64,000 nt of DNA from Phallusia fumigata (Eukaryota > Chordata > Ascidiacea > Phlebobranchia > Ascidiidae), in the NCBI GenBank assembly GCA_008931825.1, contig QXVZ01015264.1, positions 54,123 through 118,122 of the forward strand, in the 5' to 3' direction. The translations under genes and the position numbers were made by a program. The notes beneath the pieces were generated by a model. The model worked only from the letters and a program-made list of their open reading frames with translations. It did not search any database and was not told the origin of the DNA. This document shows positions 31,855-43,612 of the stretch, in pieces (the stretch's first letter is position 1; every line of letters starts with the position of its first letter).

Positions 31855-34800
31855 TCAGTTACGCATAGATATCGTATTGAGCATGCAACACGGGGAATAC
31901 CCACCACCGATAATGTCCATCTGGATTTTTTTCTTTTTCTTGGCCTTGCTGGGTTGAAGCGAGGCCCGCGAACCCTCCGAGCCCGCCGACGTCGACCATG
32001 ACGCCACCGAAGTGACATCACATGACTGTGACGTCGATGGTTCTCCTTCAGCGGAACGTAAGGCCTTGCCGGCTCGGAGAATCTCGATAAATCTATTGTA
32101 GTCGATAAGGCCGGTTTCGTTTGGGTCAGCTAACCTTGCATGTAAAAAACGAAATAAATTATAAATTGAATAAAATCGACTTGTGTAAAGCAAAAGCTTG
32201 TTTTATCTCATGTCAAATCTTGTGCTCACTACTAACACTATTTCTTGCAACATTACGTGAATTAATCGCATGGTTCATCAATCCAAAACAACACTTTTTG
32301 TTGCGCTATCTTGCCAAAGTTGGTTAGACTTTCGACGCACCAGCGCTCCGAATTTTAAAAAGACGCTTATTATCAAAGTTGTATTTTTGTGTGATGCCCT
32401 TGGAAAATCAAAATAACGCAGCAGGACGTCGCGACCCACAATGTAAGAAGTGGGCATTAGTGCCGCACTTGAATTATATAAACTTAAAAAAGCATTGAGG
32501 TTTTAAGTAAAACTTGCGTACTTGATTATATCGTGAACTTCCTTGAGGGAAACGCTCTCGCCTTGAGTGGTGAGCAACCTCGTCAGGTCGTCGGCTGTGA
32601 CCAATCCGTCCTCGTTATGATCCAAACAACGAAATGCGTCCCTGTTGCGACAACGTTCAAGTTAATATCAGCACTGTTGCACACAGAAATCGTCAATAGC
32701 AAACAAGGTTGAACAATTTTTTTAAACATAATTTCTCTTAGCTGAATATGTAAAGCGGTGTGATGAAAGCAAGGCCTTACTCGACTGGAAACCTCAGTTG
32801 AGTTGAGCTGATTTTCGTTAACTTGGGGAAAGAAAACGATTGCACTAAAACAATCAGCAAGTCGGCGACAGCTGCGCAACGTTGGAACGTTGAGGCGCGA
32901 AAATAGTGTAGGGCAGCAGGGCTTTCCAAGATTTTTGGTCTGCGACCCCTTTTGATTTATAAAATTTTCTGCGACCCTTAACGTTTAATGAAAAATGGCA
33001 GCTTAAAACGTACCGTATGTTGAAAAAGCACCACTCGCGTATTTAATTAATTTTGAGCAGTTTTAACATAACAACGTTAGAAAAAAAACATAAGGTAAAT
33101 ACTGATAAAACAGCGATTTTGTGGGAAATTGGTGTCCCATAAAATACGTTATGCGACCCTCTGAAGGGTCGCAACCCCTATAGTTTGGGAAGCTCTGGTA
33201 TAAGTAGAGTTGCCAACTTTGTTAAGCTACAATAAAGGACATAAAAACTTAATTGATATTTTATCATGTCTCGAAAACACACTTTCAATTAATATTTCGA
33301 TCTGATGATGACATACAATATTGGCAGTTGGCACTACTATTACAAGTAATCTCATATAGATTTCTTTCACAACAAATTACAGCTCGATTTTGAGAAAGAT
33401 CTCAATACTTCCTTGTTGTATAATATGCTAAATTTGTTTTGGTTTTTTGAGTCTCGGTTCAGAAATTTACCCGCAAATCACAACGATTTTAAAATAAAGG
33501 ACAAATAGTGTTATTTCAAATCTCAATAAAGGACAACCCCCCCTAGAGCTGAATAAAGGATTGTCCTTTGAAACAAAGGACGGTTGGCAACCCTAGGTAT
33601 AAGGCACAATCATATAGAACGCACTGCAGCTACACCGTCATTACAAGGAATTTTAGCAAGTCAGCTCGGGTCCTAAGGTTGTTTAGGCTGAAAATTTGAA
33701 AAATTTAAATTTAAGAAAATTTCTGAAATAAGTTGGCGGCGAAAAGAAAAACAAGCAACCCGTGTACCAAGTCAAGCGGTCAAACGATTTACACGTACAA
33801 TGACTTAGACAGGGTTTTTCGAACTATTAGCCATCGCCCATCAACAAGCCTTGGGGGACACTTTTAAATTCCACCTTCGGACAGCTTTGTTTTTACAAAA
33901 TTTCATATGTCGACCGTAGACCAAAAATATTTGAAAACGTTGAACTAAAATAAGACAACGTCAGAATTTTCACCGTAGCTCGCTAAATTCGTCCTTCATT
34001 TCTCGCATGTGCTCCAGAATCATACAGAATTCGGAGAAATCCAACGTTTTGTCGCCGTCCACGTCCATGAGTGACGTCATTTCTTCTACGTCATCCTCGG
34101 TTGGGTTGTAACCGAGGGCGCGCAAGGCGACATCAAGTTCGCTGCCAACACAATTACGTACGTATGGATGCGTATTTTACACAACGGCACATCGAATTTC
34201 AACGGTAGTGTACACAGTTAGAGATGCACGATACGCAGCATTATATTTAGGTAATGCAGAATATTACGAAATAATTCCTTAAGAATCAAGAATTTCAAAT
34301 CTTTTCCGTTTTTCTCACAATATCCACAGTGACATCACGTCGAACGATGATTGTTTTAGCCTATTTTTGTCACTTACTGCATGTTTAAACATTTAGGCTA
34401 TTTGAGTAACCAAAATTAAAATCGTGTAGTGTTCTTTGAAAACATGATATAAAAGGACTAAATTTGCTTTGCTATCCCTGTTTTTGACCGTTTAAGGGTC
34501 TTTTCAAATCTAACTACACGACACATTTTTAAATTCCATTCTTTGGGATTCGCATCTCTGAACTTCGAAGCTTGTTATATCTCATGTACTGAGCATCCCT
34601 ACGTACAGCAAATTGTAATTCTACGATTTTCGTAAAAGTATTCACAGTTGTCTTTACGAAGCAAGCTAGACAAACCGCTTCAAGCAGTGCAACAATTGAT
34701 CCGTTATTATTCAAACCTACCTAAGGTCCATCGTCTTGTTGTTGTCTAGGTCATAGTACTCGAATATCTGCCGAATGTCAGCAATCTCTTCCGCATTGAA

Positions 34801-37800
34801 CCCAGTAACTCGCCGGGTTTCATATTGCTCCTGGAGTCGTCGGCGTCCGTGTAGAGTCCTGCGGCCCGTGGCACGCCTTCCACCGTCCCCGAATATTGTC
34901 CTAGGACGCCCCTGCCGCTTGGCGTCGCTGCAGAAAAAATAGTTACATTTCAAATGGAACTTTTTTCCATTTCGTTCACCCTGATCATAAACTAGGACAG
35001 AGAGGTCTTGTTGCCTAAAACCGATGTTGTTAATTTGTTGCAACGAGCATTGAAATACTGCTGCGTAGTGTAACAGGAGAGTATTGCCGACTGGTATAAG
35101 TAAAGTTGGGCAAAACCAAAAAAATGCAGATTAGCAGTGGGGACAAAAAAACTCGTTTTACCCCTATTCACCCATCTTTTATTCATTCACCCTAGGACAG
35201 TGGTTCCTAACCGGGGAGGAATATGATGAGTTAAGGGAAGGAATTTCCGCTTAAGTATTCGTTATAAGTAGCCTATAGCATTTCTGTAAAAGTAGACCAA
35301 CCTTTTAATATTACTTTTTATCACTTCTTGTATATTAGGGAAGGAATGAAAAGTTCCAAAATAAGCAAAGGGAATGCATTAAAAAAGGTTGGGAACCACT
35401 GCCCTGGGATGATCAGCATTTGTTTAAACCACGGTACTTCAACGCCGTAGTGTATACGATTACGAATTCGCAATAGGGTGAAAACATATTGTGCGGGTTT
35501 TTTATCCACCCCGAATCGCCCAGGTTTTAAAATCCGTGAAAATAAAAATGTGATGTTTTTGTCACCTGCATAAATGTTGTTGGCATGCGTTTTATGATTC
35601 ATACCTGAAAAATACGTTTTCCTGATAAACTAATGGCGTTTTAAGCCTAAATGTCGGCCGTACCATCGGGTCTCATTATAAAACAAGCCAACACGCATTA
35701 AAAATTCATGACGGCCTGTGTTTTATGATGGTAATTACGTGTTTGGCTCCTCAGCGCTGCTGCAGATTTTGTACACAATAAACCCGTGTGTGCTCACCTT
35801 ATAAGGTCCATATACGAAGGTGTAGTGTTAAGAAACAGATCGATAGGCTTGGACTTTTTCCTAACTGCACTTTTCCCTAAATCTTGCAGCATTTGGGTCT
35901 TGTGGTTTGTAAAAAAACCTGGACCATGGAAATTTATCAAAAAAGCCGGCACGTTTTTGTACGATAATGCAACGTCAGATAACTGATTATGCGTTATTAC
36001 CAGACAAAAATCATGCTAAACTTAACGATGGTGCTTTAACCTTATCAATTCCAGCTTAAGTTAAATTTGTAACTACTACAATTCGCTCTGAGGTTTAGAG
36101 ATAAAAGTCTATCCTCTTCTTTGTTTGTCGCTGAAACCAATGGCTTGAATAATGCAGAGTATGTTTATAAACCATAGCTGGCGCTATGACTGAATTCATT
36201 CATGTCGCAAGAATGTATCCACGACACATTACCAGTACATCACAAAATACAGCATCAGTCCTTGGCGTTGCCTGTCCGCTTTGTCGTTAAGATCATCTTA
36301 GGTCACTATATTTGACCAAAATCGTTAACAGTTAAATGAATGAAGTGGGCAAATTGATTTACATGGCCCGCCATCAAATAGTGATGTTATCGGATAAGCG
36401 GTGTGAGGAAAATCAATTTATCTTGTACGTCCAGCTGATGATATTGAAAATTTTCAACCAGTCTATAGGACAGGTAGTCAACAGTTTTTACATGATTGGC
36501 AAGTTATTTATTTCCTCAAGGCTTTAAGCAAAGTGAAGACAATCGCCGACAGAAAACAACCTGTGCAGTTACAGACAGTTGTTTTGTGATTAAAATACAT
36601 CACAACCCTATATCAAAGTCAGAGTGACATTGTTACGTTGTGTACCCTCTGGGGTCAGCAAAACCTACCCAGTGAGCCAACCCATGAAATCGATGACATG
36701 AATGCTGTTCGTGTCCTGATCTGCTCCATGACGACTTCGACTACGTTCCATAATTTCTTTTTTACAGATGCTGACAAATTCCTGATTTTTTGATTCCAAT
36801 ATGTGTATTACAGGCCTAACTGCATTAAAAACTTGATGTCCTACCTATTTTTTCCTACATTGTTGAGTCCTGCCAGCCCAAAGCAGAAACATCGAATATC
36901 ACTCTGAATTCCCTGTCAAGGGCGTCGGCAAATTAATTTGACAACAAAACTGAAGATAAATAATTCAGACCCACCAAAACCAATTCCCCTACAAACTGTC
37001 CGCAAAGTGCTTTCTCGAAAGCTAATATGAGGTCTCATAAAAACGCGAGTTGTCTAATTTGCCTGAGTAATGCAAGAAAAAGGGCCATCAAAGCCAATAT
37101 ATCTTCACAATCGATGATGCAACTGAGCGAATACCCACGTTCATTGCAAACGAATTACACACAGGGGGTGGTCAACGCTATCTGAATCAATCTGATGATT
37201 TAATTACTTGCTGCTTGCTGTCAGTCAAATACTAATGCTGTCACAGTATGTGCATGAACAGATCTGTCAACAGTAAATCATCTGTAACTACCTCTGTTGT
37301 GACGTAACAATCTTTGTTTCATCATGTTCTTCAGAACTGTTTCGATCATTGTCACAAGCCTCACTGTGAAGCGTAAAGGTTTTAAGTTTCATTTTGCTTT
37401 GGGTCGATTTAGTCAAATTATTATTGGTGGGGATGGCCATATGTTTCCAAAAATTGTCATCACAAAACATAATTACAATTACCACACTGCAAGCACCTCG
37501 TACAAGTTACTAATGGATCAGACCTGCTAACTGTAGACTGTTTAGTTGCTGTTTTCACGCTGTTGGGTTAAGAAGGAAAGGGTGATGTACATTTGTTGGA
37601 ATATCCTTAGTCTGAATTTGCATCATGGATTTCCCATATCGTCAATAGCAACGATTTTGTGCGGGGTCCACCAGGTAAGGTGTGTGCACGAGTCGGATAC
37701 TGAGCTTGAATGTGTGAACTTTAAACTTTGCATCAACTCGACCCAATTCATAAGCATACAAATCTGTGACCAATTAAATTTAAAACTAATATCAAGTTCA

Positions 37801-38661
37801 GCAATTTACCACAATCCTTTTCGTAATACGTGCATGAATTTTTATCACTCGTACGATTGCAAAAGTGACCATGATGTTACCCGTTGCAGTTCATTTATGG
37901 TGAAATAAGGAAATAGTTTAAAAGAATATTAAAGCAAAACAATGTAGTTGAAAATAGCATGGTGCCCGCAAGCGGCGCAATGTCAAATCAGAAGTGCTTA
38001 AAAGGCTGAATCCTGATCGGTATTAAGCACGTCACTTGCGTGGCTTGCATTGACATACATTAGTGCGTCTTTATCGTGAGTCAACTTGAACGTCTCAGGA
38101 CAGCGCTTAAAAACTAGTGTGTACTAACCAGTGAATTAGAATTGTAAAAACACGCTCTGCGAGGAACTATTTTGAATACATCTTCGTTTGAAACTATTAA
38201 CCGTTATCCACAATAATACATTCGTTGCATAGACTGAAATTTAAAAGTCCTAGCCCTTTAAATAAACTTAATATAGCTTTGCTCATTACTTGGCTGTGGA
38301 TACCAAGACGGCATTATATTTGTTGGCAAATGCCCATCGCTATCTTATCATTATAGCTAGTTGCTTGCCGAAAAAGACGTCGGCCTACGCAGCCTGTACA
38401 AAAACATGCAGATACAGAACTTTAAATCCACAAAACAAATTCAGACTTTTAAAATTTTTAACAACTTTTGAGTAGAACAGACTCTTAAGGTTTACTCATA
38501 CCAGTCGTGTATTTTGCTGCCGTGACTAAAGCTGTAGCAAAACTAGGGCGAAAGGCAAAAAAATAACTTTTTTGAACACTTAAAATAAAATATGGTACTT
38601 ACAAGTTGTCTTCTGGAGAAATATGAAGACGATGACGTAGTACGTTGACAAGCTTCGCCAT
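31855..38661 (-). CDS. Four-EF-hand calcium-binding protein, calmodulin/centrin-like
   Basis: A predicted Ca2+-sensor. Exons on the minus strand are 38661-38603, 34927-34721, 34141-33974, 32641-32522 and 32134-31855, giving 834 nt, 277 aa, with every junction phase 2. A basic N-terminal extension (residues 20-60, Arg-rich) precedes EF1 (DLDNNKTMDLSE, 79-90), EF2 (DVDGDKTLDFSE, 115-126), EF3 (DHNEDGLVTADD, 152-163) and EF4 (DPNETGLIDYNR, 188-199). EF1 and EF2 have all ligand positions. EF3 has Asp at position 12. EF4 has Arg there and probably does not bind Ca2+. A Ser-rich tail with KAKKKKK and a terminal CCMLN follows. The first intron is 3.7 kb and may hold an alternative first exon. Acceptor-like TTCTTAG lies 5 nt before ATG. 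The exact ortholog is not identified. Confidence 0.85.
32914..33197. mobile_element. hAT-like MITE, CAGGGCTTTCC family, EF-hand intron 3
   Basis: The left end CAGGGCTTTCCAAG and right end TTTGGGAAGCTCTG are inverted. GCGACCCCTTTTG inside the left end mirrors GGTCGCAACCCC inside the right. The flanks GTGTAGGG and GTATAAGG (the latter interrupted by the next element) match 6/8, consistent with an aged 8-bp duplication. Confidence 0.6.
33205..33595. mobile_element. hAT-type MITE, TAGGGTTGCC family, copy 2, inserted at another MITE's edge
   Basis: The ends TAGAGTTGCCAAC and GTTGGCAACCCTA are inverted repeats. The 8-bp flanks GGTATAAG (33197-33204 and 33596-33603) are identical. The left duplication begins on the last base of the preceding MITE, so this copy is the younger insertion. 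Confidence 0.85.
35198..35401. mobile_element. hAT-like MITE, EF-hand intron 1
   Basis: The ends CAGTGGTTCCTAACC and GGTTGGGAACCACTG are near-perfect inverted repeats. The flanks CCCTAGGA (35190-35197) and CCCTGGGA (35402-35409) match 7/8. It has no coding capacity. Confidence 0.75.
36669..36751 (-). other. Possible alternative first exon of the EF-hand gene
   Basis: On the minus strand, ATG at 36751-36749 opens 27 codons (MERSRSRHGADQDTNSIHV onward) and meets a good donor GTAGGT in phase 2, the phase required by EF-hand exon 2 at 34927. An in-frame join would replace the first 19 residues with a different N-terminus. It lies inside the long first intron. There is no transcript evidence, so this is a candidate alternative promoter/exon. 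Confidence 0.35.
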
Positions 38662-39975
38662 CACAACTAAGAAATCAATGCAGTAATTTTTGCCTAAAAA
38701 TTATTTCTTTGGGTTAAAAAAAACTTCCCCGAGCAATTAAACTTGCGCCTGCCAGAATTCAAAGCGAAGAACTGTAGTTAACAACAACTTGTTGGCTACC
38801 TGCAGCTTCTAGTGAATTCAAAACCACTCACAACTGGTAATACCACAAAACCGTAGCAACGGACTTTGAAGCAGATTTCCTTACTAACCAACCGTTCATT
38901 GGGAACGTTATCGGTGGGAATGTCACATTTGAAAAGGAAGCATTTTGTTGGCTTCCTTTTGTCAGTTGTCACAGAAACACACCTAGACTAGTTTTGAGGT
39001 CAAACAATGTTTTAACATCACCTTTAAGTGCTCATGCATTATTAAAATGATTTCTTGTACAATGTGGATACATCGTCTGTCATTACCGAACTTTACGACG
39101 TGGATACGCGCGATCTACAGCGATATAAGTGACAGGTCTTCACGGGCAAACCAACTTGAGTGTGGCTACAGGGCAAGTATGTGATGGAAAAAAACTATGC
39201 ACAACTTCAACTAAGCCCACATCAATGATTATAACTCAAAGTTTCCTTGAAATTGTAAAACATTAACACCACGGATTTTGTTTCTATTTCGTTTTATTAT
39301 TTTGACCCAAAACTACGTAATTCTATCTGTCACTTTTTAGACAAAAATTCACAGCTTTCATTTAGTACACGTTTGACAACCATTCAAGACACGCTAAGTA
39401 AAGTGCCAATCATATTTAAATCGACAACCCACAGGGAACGTGATAAATGACCTAAATGTGTTTTTTGTTCGACATGTCTAAAGGTTAACTAAACTCTGAA
39501 CTCCCCAAGTTGTCAAAATCGAAATATACGATTTTGCACATCAAACACAACACGGCAAAAAAACTACACGTTTTGTAATGTTTTGCACATTCTTCATCCA
39601 TTAGCGAGTAACTTATGATATTGTTTTTGACAAGAAGCTTCGGCATCGTGGAAAAAAGTCCCAAAAAGGTTTTGTGAATCCTGAATCAGACAGTTGAATG
39701 TCAAATTTGTGGATAAAAAAATGAATTGATTGGGTATTTCCTATTTTTATGTTTTAATCAGCCCAAAAACATGGCAGCGCAATTAATAAAAACGCAAATA
39801 CCTATTCGCGACTGCAAAGTAATGGATAAAAATCAAATCGATATTGTTCACCTTCATTACGTTTTCGAAACTGCGAGGTTAACCTTTGGTCTCTTGGAGC
39901 CGTTGATCGCAGTTTGTCGCTGTGCTTGTGTATTTGTGTTGTAGCTCGCTTTAAACAATAATTCAAGTAAGAACC
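38662..39975. promoter_or_regulatory. Divergent spacer between the EF-hand gene and citrate synthase
   Basis: The EF-hand and citrate synthase starts face away from each other across 1.3 kb. I see no TATA box or GC island. The sequence is AT-rich with short frames only. An acceptor-like GTTGTAG at 39938-39944 lies 31 nt before the citrate synthase ATG. Confidence 0.35.
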
Positions 39976-41382
39976 ATGAAGAAATCAATTTTCAATCTTC
40001 TACCAAGTGTCAGCAGAGCAATTGGATCACGCGCTTTGCCTGCTGTAAGCGCAACCAGAGGCTATGTTTCAGATTCGAATGACTTAAAAGAGGTGCTTGC
40101 ACGTCAAATTCCGGAAAAACAAAATGAAATCAAGAACTTTAGGAAAGAATTTGGCAGTGCAAAGGTCGGTGATGTAAATGTCGACATGATGTATGGTGGA
40201 ATGAGAGGCATCAAGGGTATGGTTTGGGAAACATCTGTCCTTGACCCTGACGAGGGAATTAGGTTTCGTGGCTACAGCATTCCAGAATGCCAAAAGCTTT
40301 TACCTAAAGCCCCAAATGGTTCTGAGCCACTTCCAGAGGCCTTGTTTTGGCTGCTTTGTACAGGAGAAGTTCCAACACAAGACCAAGTTACCGCTTTAAG
40401 CAGGGAATGGGCACAACGGGCTGACCTGCCCACTCACGTTGTTAATTTATTAGATCAGCTGCCAAGCAATGTGCATCCAATGTCTCAGCTAAGCGCTGCT
40501 CTTGCAACTCTTAATACAGAGTCACTTTTTGCCAAAGCTTATTCTGAGGGTGTTAACAAAGCCAAGTATTGGGAACTCATTTATGAAGATTCCATGAATC
40601 TAATTGCTAAAATTCCAATTATTGCAGCGAAAATTTATTGCAATTTGTACAGAGAGGGTTCTTTCAATGGTGCAATTGATGAAAATGCAGATTGGTCACT
40701 CAATTTCTGTAGCATGTTGGGCTACAACCAGCCAGAGTTTGTTGAGCTTATACGACTGTATTTGGTTATCCATTCTGATCACGAAGGTGGCAATGTCAGT
40801 GCACACACATCTCATTTGGTCGGCAGTGCTTTGAGTGATCCCTATCTTTCAATGTCTGCTGCTATAAACGGTCTTGCTGGGCCCCTTCATGGGCTTGCAA
40901 ACCAAGAGGTTCTTGTTTGGCTTCATGGGGTGTATGAAGAACTCGGTGGCAAGGAAGTAACCGATGAAGTACTGCACAAATACATCTGGGACACACTGAA
41001 GAGTGGCAGAGTAGTCCCTGGCTATGGTCATGCTGTGTTGCGAAAAACTGATCCCAGGTACACTTGCCAGCGTGAGTTTGCACTCAAACATCTTCCAGAC
41101 GACCCAATGTTCAAGCTTGTTGGACAGCTGTACAAACTTGTACCTGACATCCTACTTCAGCAAGGAAAGGCCAAGAATCCCTGGCCCAATGTAGATGCTC
41201 ACAGTGGTGTTCTTCTTCAGCACTACAAAATGACAGAGATGCAGTATTACACTGTGCTCTTTGGTGTCTCCAGGGCTCTTGGATGCCTCTCGCAGATGAT
41301 CTGGAGTCGTGCACTTGGTCTTCCATTGGAGCGACCAAAATCTATGAGTACCCAGGGACTGAAGGCATTTGTTTCGAAGTAG
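39976..41382 (+). CDS. CS: Mitochondrial citrate synthase, intronless
   Basis: Condenses acetyl-CoA and oxaloacetate to citrate in the mitochondrial matrix (TCA cycle entry). It is one uninterrupted exon of 468 residues, the usual length for animal citrate synthase. The N-terminus ([20 protein letters not shown]) is Arg/Ser-rich and fits a matrix-targeting presequence. [10 protein letters not shown] and [19 protein letters not shown] follow. The catalytic residues are His305 ([12 protein letters not shown]), His352 ([14 protein letters not shown]) and Asp407 ([11 protein letters not shown]). [20 protein letters not shown] is intact. The absence of introns is unusual beside its intron-rich neighbours and suggests either an old retrocopy that replaced the parent or complete intron loss. 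A polyadenylation signal lies at 41695. No frame damage was seen. Confidence 0.97.
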   Translation: MKKSIFNLLPSVSRAIGSRALPAVSATRGYVSDSNDLKEVLARQIPEKQNEIKNFRKEFGSAKVGDVNVDMMYGGMRGIKGMVWETSVLDPDEGIRFRGYSIPECQKLLPKAPNGSEPLPEALFWLLCTGEVPTQDQVTALSREWAQRADLPTHVVNLLDQLPSNVHPMSQLSAALATLNTESLFAKAYSEGVNKAKYWELIYEDSMNLIAKIPIIAAKIYCNLYREGSFNGAIDENADWSLNFCSMLGYNQPEFVELIRLYLVIHSDHEGGNVSAHTSHLVGSALSDPYLSMSAAINGLAGPLHGLANQEVLVWLHGVYEELGGKEVTDEVLHKYIWDTLKSGRVVPGYGHAVLRKTDPRYTCQREFALKHLPDDPMFKLVGQLYKLVPDILLQQGKAKNPWPNVDAHSGVLLQHYKMTEMQYYTVLFGVSRALGCLSQMIWSRALGLPLERPKSMSTQGLKAFVSK

Positions 41383-43612
41383 AAAGATTGGTTGTTACAT
41401 GATTGCCATGATCATAGCAGCAATGTCCAATGTATGTATTTGGTTGACATTTGGGTGAAGTTTTGAATTCATTCCCTTCTGTTCAGTAATATATAGTTCC
41501 GAACCGTTTTATGCATGGCTGTTTAGATTGAGTGTGTATATACAGCCTTTAGCAGAATGTATAATTTATTACCCACTGATGATTTTGTGAAGTAGTTGTA
41601 TTTAGTGTCCGACTGTTTCATGCTACCATAGATTGAAGTTCATTTTTTTGTTGCCATGTTGTGTTGATTTTGTGAGAGGCTGTGTTCTTGCAAAAATAAA
41701 ACCAATTCCTAACTAAGGCACATCTTTTTTTTGTTTTTTCTGTTTACAGCCAAATGTGGGCAACCAAATATTAAAGTGTACAACAGCAAGGAGTAAGGAA
41801 TTGAACAGGTTAAGGTTTTCAAGCAATTTGAGTTCGCATCAGATACCAAACAGTGTTTTTTCCATTGGTTACTTTTGTAAAATCTGAACCTTGTAGTGTT
41901 GGAAGTTTAATCTGCCACCGCAATTAAATAGAAACATTGTGAGAAAGTAATTAATTATTCACTGACTTGTGAAGTTTATGAGTGTAAAAATTGATTGAAC
42001 TTCTATGACAAATGCCTTTCAAATTTTTATTTCTGCAGCATATGTGGTTTGCACCCTCAGGTAAAACTTGAATCATTCCACAGACCAGGGTCTTGCTTAG
42101 CTCGGCTGAACGCGTGGTTGACAAGGTACATAGTCGTGAAATCGTCCGACGCCTCCAGGCAACGGACTTTATGCAGGCGTGGTTTTACCGGTATTGCATG
42201 TTTAGGTTTTCGCATCACTTACCATACAGCAGTAACATGACAAATAGGGCTTTTCCGGAAAGATTTGGCGTTGTAAACAAACGCTGATTGTCTTTTTCCA
42301 CGTGTAAATACCTTTTCTGTACAAGACCCCACCATCAGTCAATTGTATTTTACTTCGCAATGCAAAAACTAGCAAAAATAAATATCTCGTTTTCAGCTTT
42401 GTACATATTTTAACACAAACAAAAGAAAAATAGCTATAAAGTTTTTTTAGGGCCTCCGTTCGCGGAAGTAATACACTACAAAGGCGTATACGTTCCAAAC
42501 GCACGTTTTTACGACTTGACAAACGAAACGAGTCCACAAGCCTGAGTAAAGGATGGCAGTACGATACGCAGCAAAAAAATATCAAAAGGGACGGTACGCC
42601 CTTCGCAACGCGGTACGCACAACTCGCTACGTACCGCAACGTACTACCATCCTTGCTCAAGCAAAAATTTTAAAAGGTACGGCAGGCGTTACCCGATACG
42701 TACCCTACCGACTTACCTACCATCCTTGACCAAGCACGACAGTACGGCACCACACTTTGATACGCACAAAAAATCATCAAAAGTACACTACGCCGTATAG
42801 TAGCGTAGCGACCTACCTTCCTTTATCAAGGATGGCAGTAGGTTACGGTTTGCAAAAAATACTTACTGCCATACTTACTACAAAGCGGGTCAAGCCATCT
42901 TCCCAGTACGTCCAAGTAATGCCTGGCGACTCGAGTATAGCATTTGTAGTAACAGAACTCAGGTCAAGTCCCAGTCATGACTTAAACCGTCGTGTTGTGG
43001 TGATTTGTGACACACCATTTCACTAATCGTAGCGTTTTACACAAAACGAACAAACAAAAATTGGGTTGCACAAACAAGTCGAAGACCAGAAGAACTGTTT
43101 GGAGCAGCGCCAATTTTCTAAGCTGATGCAATCCGAATCCATATCAAGTCAAAAAAGAGAAGGATGTGGTCCTTACGTCCAAGGTTTCGTTGATCTGCCG
43201 TGTCTCAATGCTGTCATAGATCTAACAAAACATAAATATACGGGCTTTATCACGTACGCCTAATTTATCGAGGAGAGTGGCAGAATACCATGACCGGGTT
43301 AAATTAAAGCAGCGTTTTTTAAATGCGCGTCTTGGAATTTGTAACAAAAAGGTCATGGTGGGAACTTTCGATAGCGCAGAAGAGACAGAATAGAGAACAA
43401 TGCTTTGTATTGAGTGGTCAATAAACATTCTTGTGTAAAGAACACATGGTGTTGTGAAGCAAATTTGTGTTGAGAACATGCGGCCAGTAGAGCCAGCATT
43501 ACTTTAAAACTTTTTAAAACCATTTCTTTGTTGTGCACCGGTTAGCCCAGCTGATAAAAAATACTTTTAGGTTTGGCACTATAAATCACCCAATTAAAAC
43601 TTAAAATCAAGC
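41383..43612. other. Citrate synthase 3' UTR and repeat-bearing spacer
   Basis: It begins with the citrate synthase 3' UTR (AATAAA at 41695-41700). No gene is recognised until the TPGS2 stop at 43613. It contains the TACGTACC repeat array at 42546-42860. Frames around 42000-42290 and 43060-43260 are short and have no family resemblance. Confidence 0.45.
42546..42860. repeat. TACGTACC-rich foldback repeats, tandem array of about three
   Basis: AAGGATGGCAGTACGATACG starts the first unit and GTACTACCATCCTTG closes it. Two more partial units follow (closing at CTACCATCCTTGACC and at CTACCTTCCTTTATC), and a further AAGGATGGCAGTAGG opens at about 42831. Each unit is a loose hairpin. The family is also present at 19655, 31553 and 54255. 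Confidence 0.55.

Noticed and set aside
37546-37908. 120-codon plus-strand frame inside EF-hand intron 1
   Set aside because: No recognisable motif, ordinary AT-rich composition, no splice context; likely chance.
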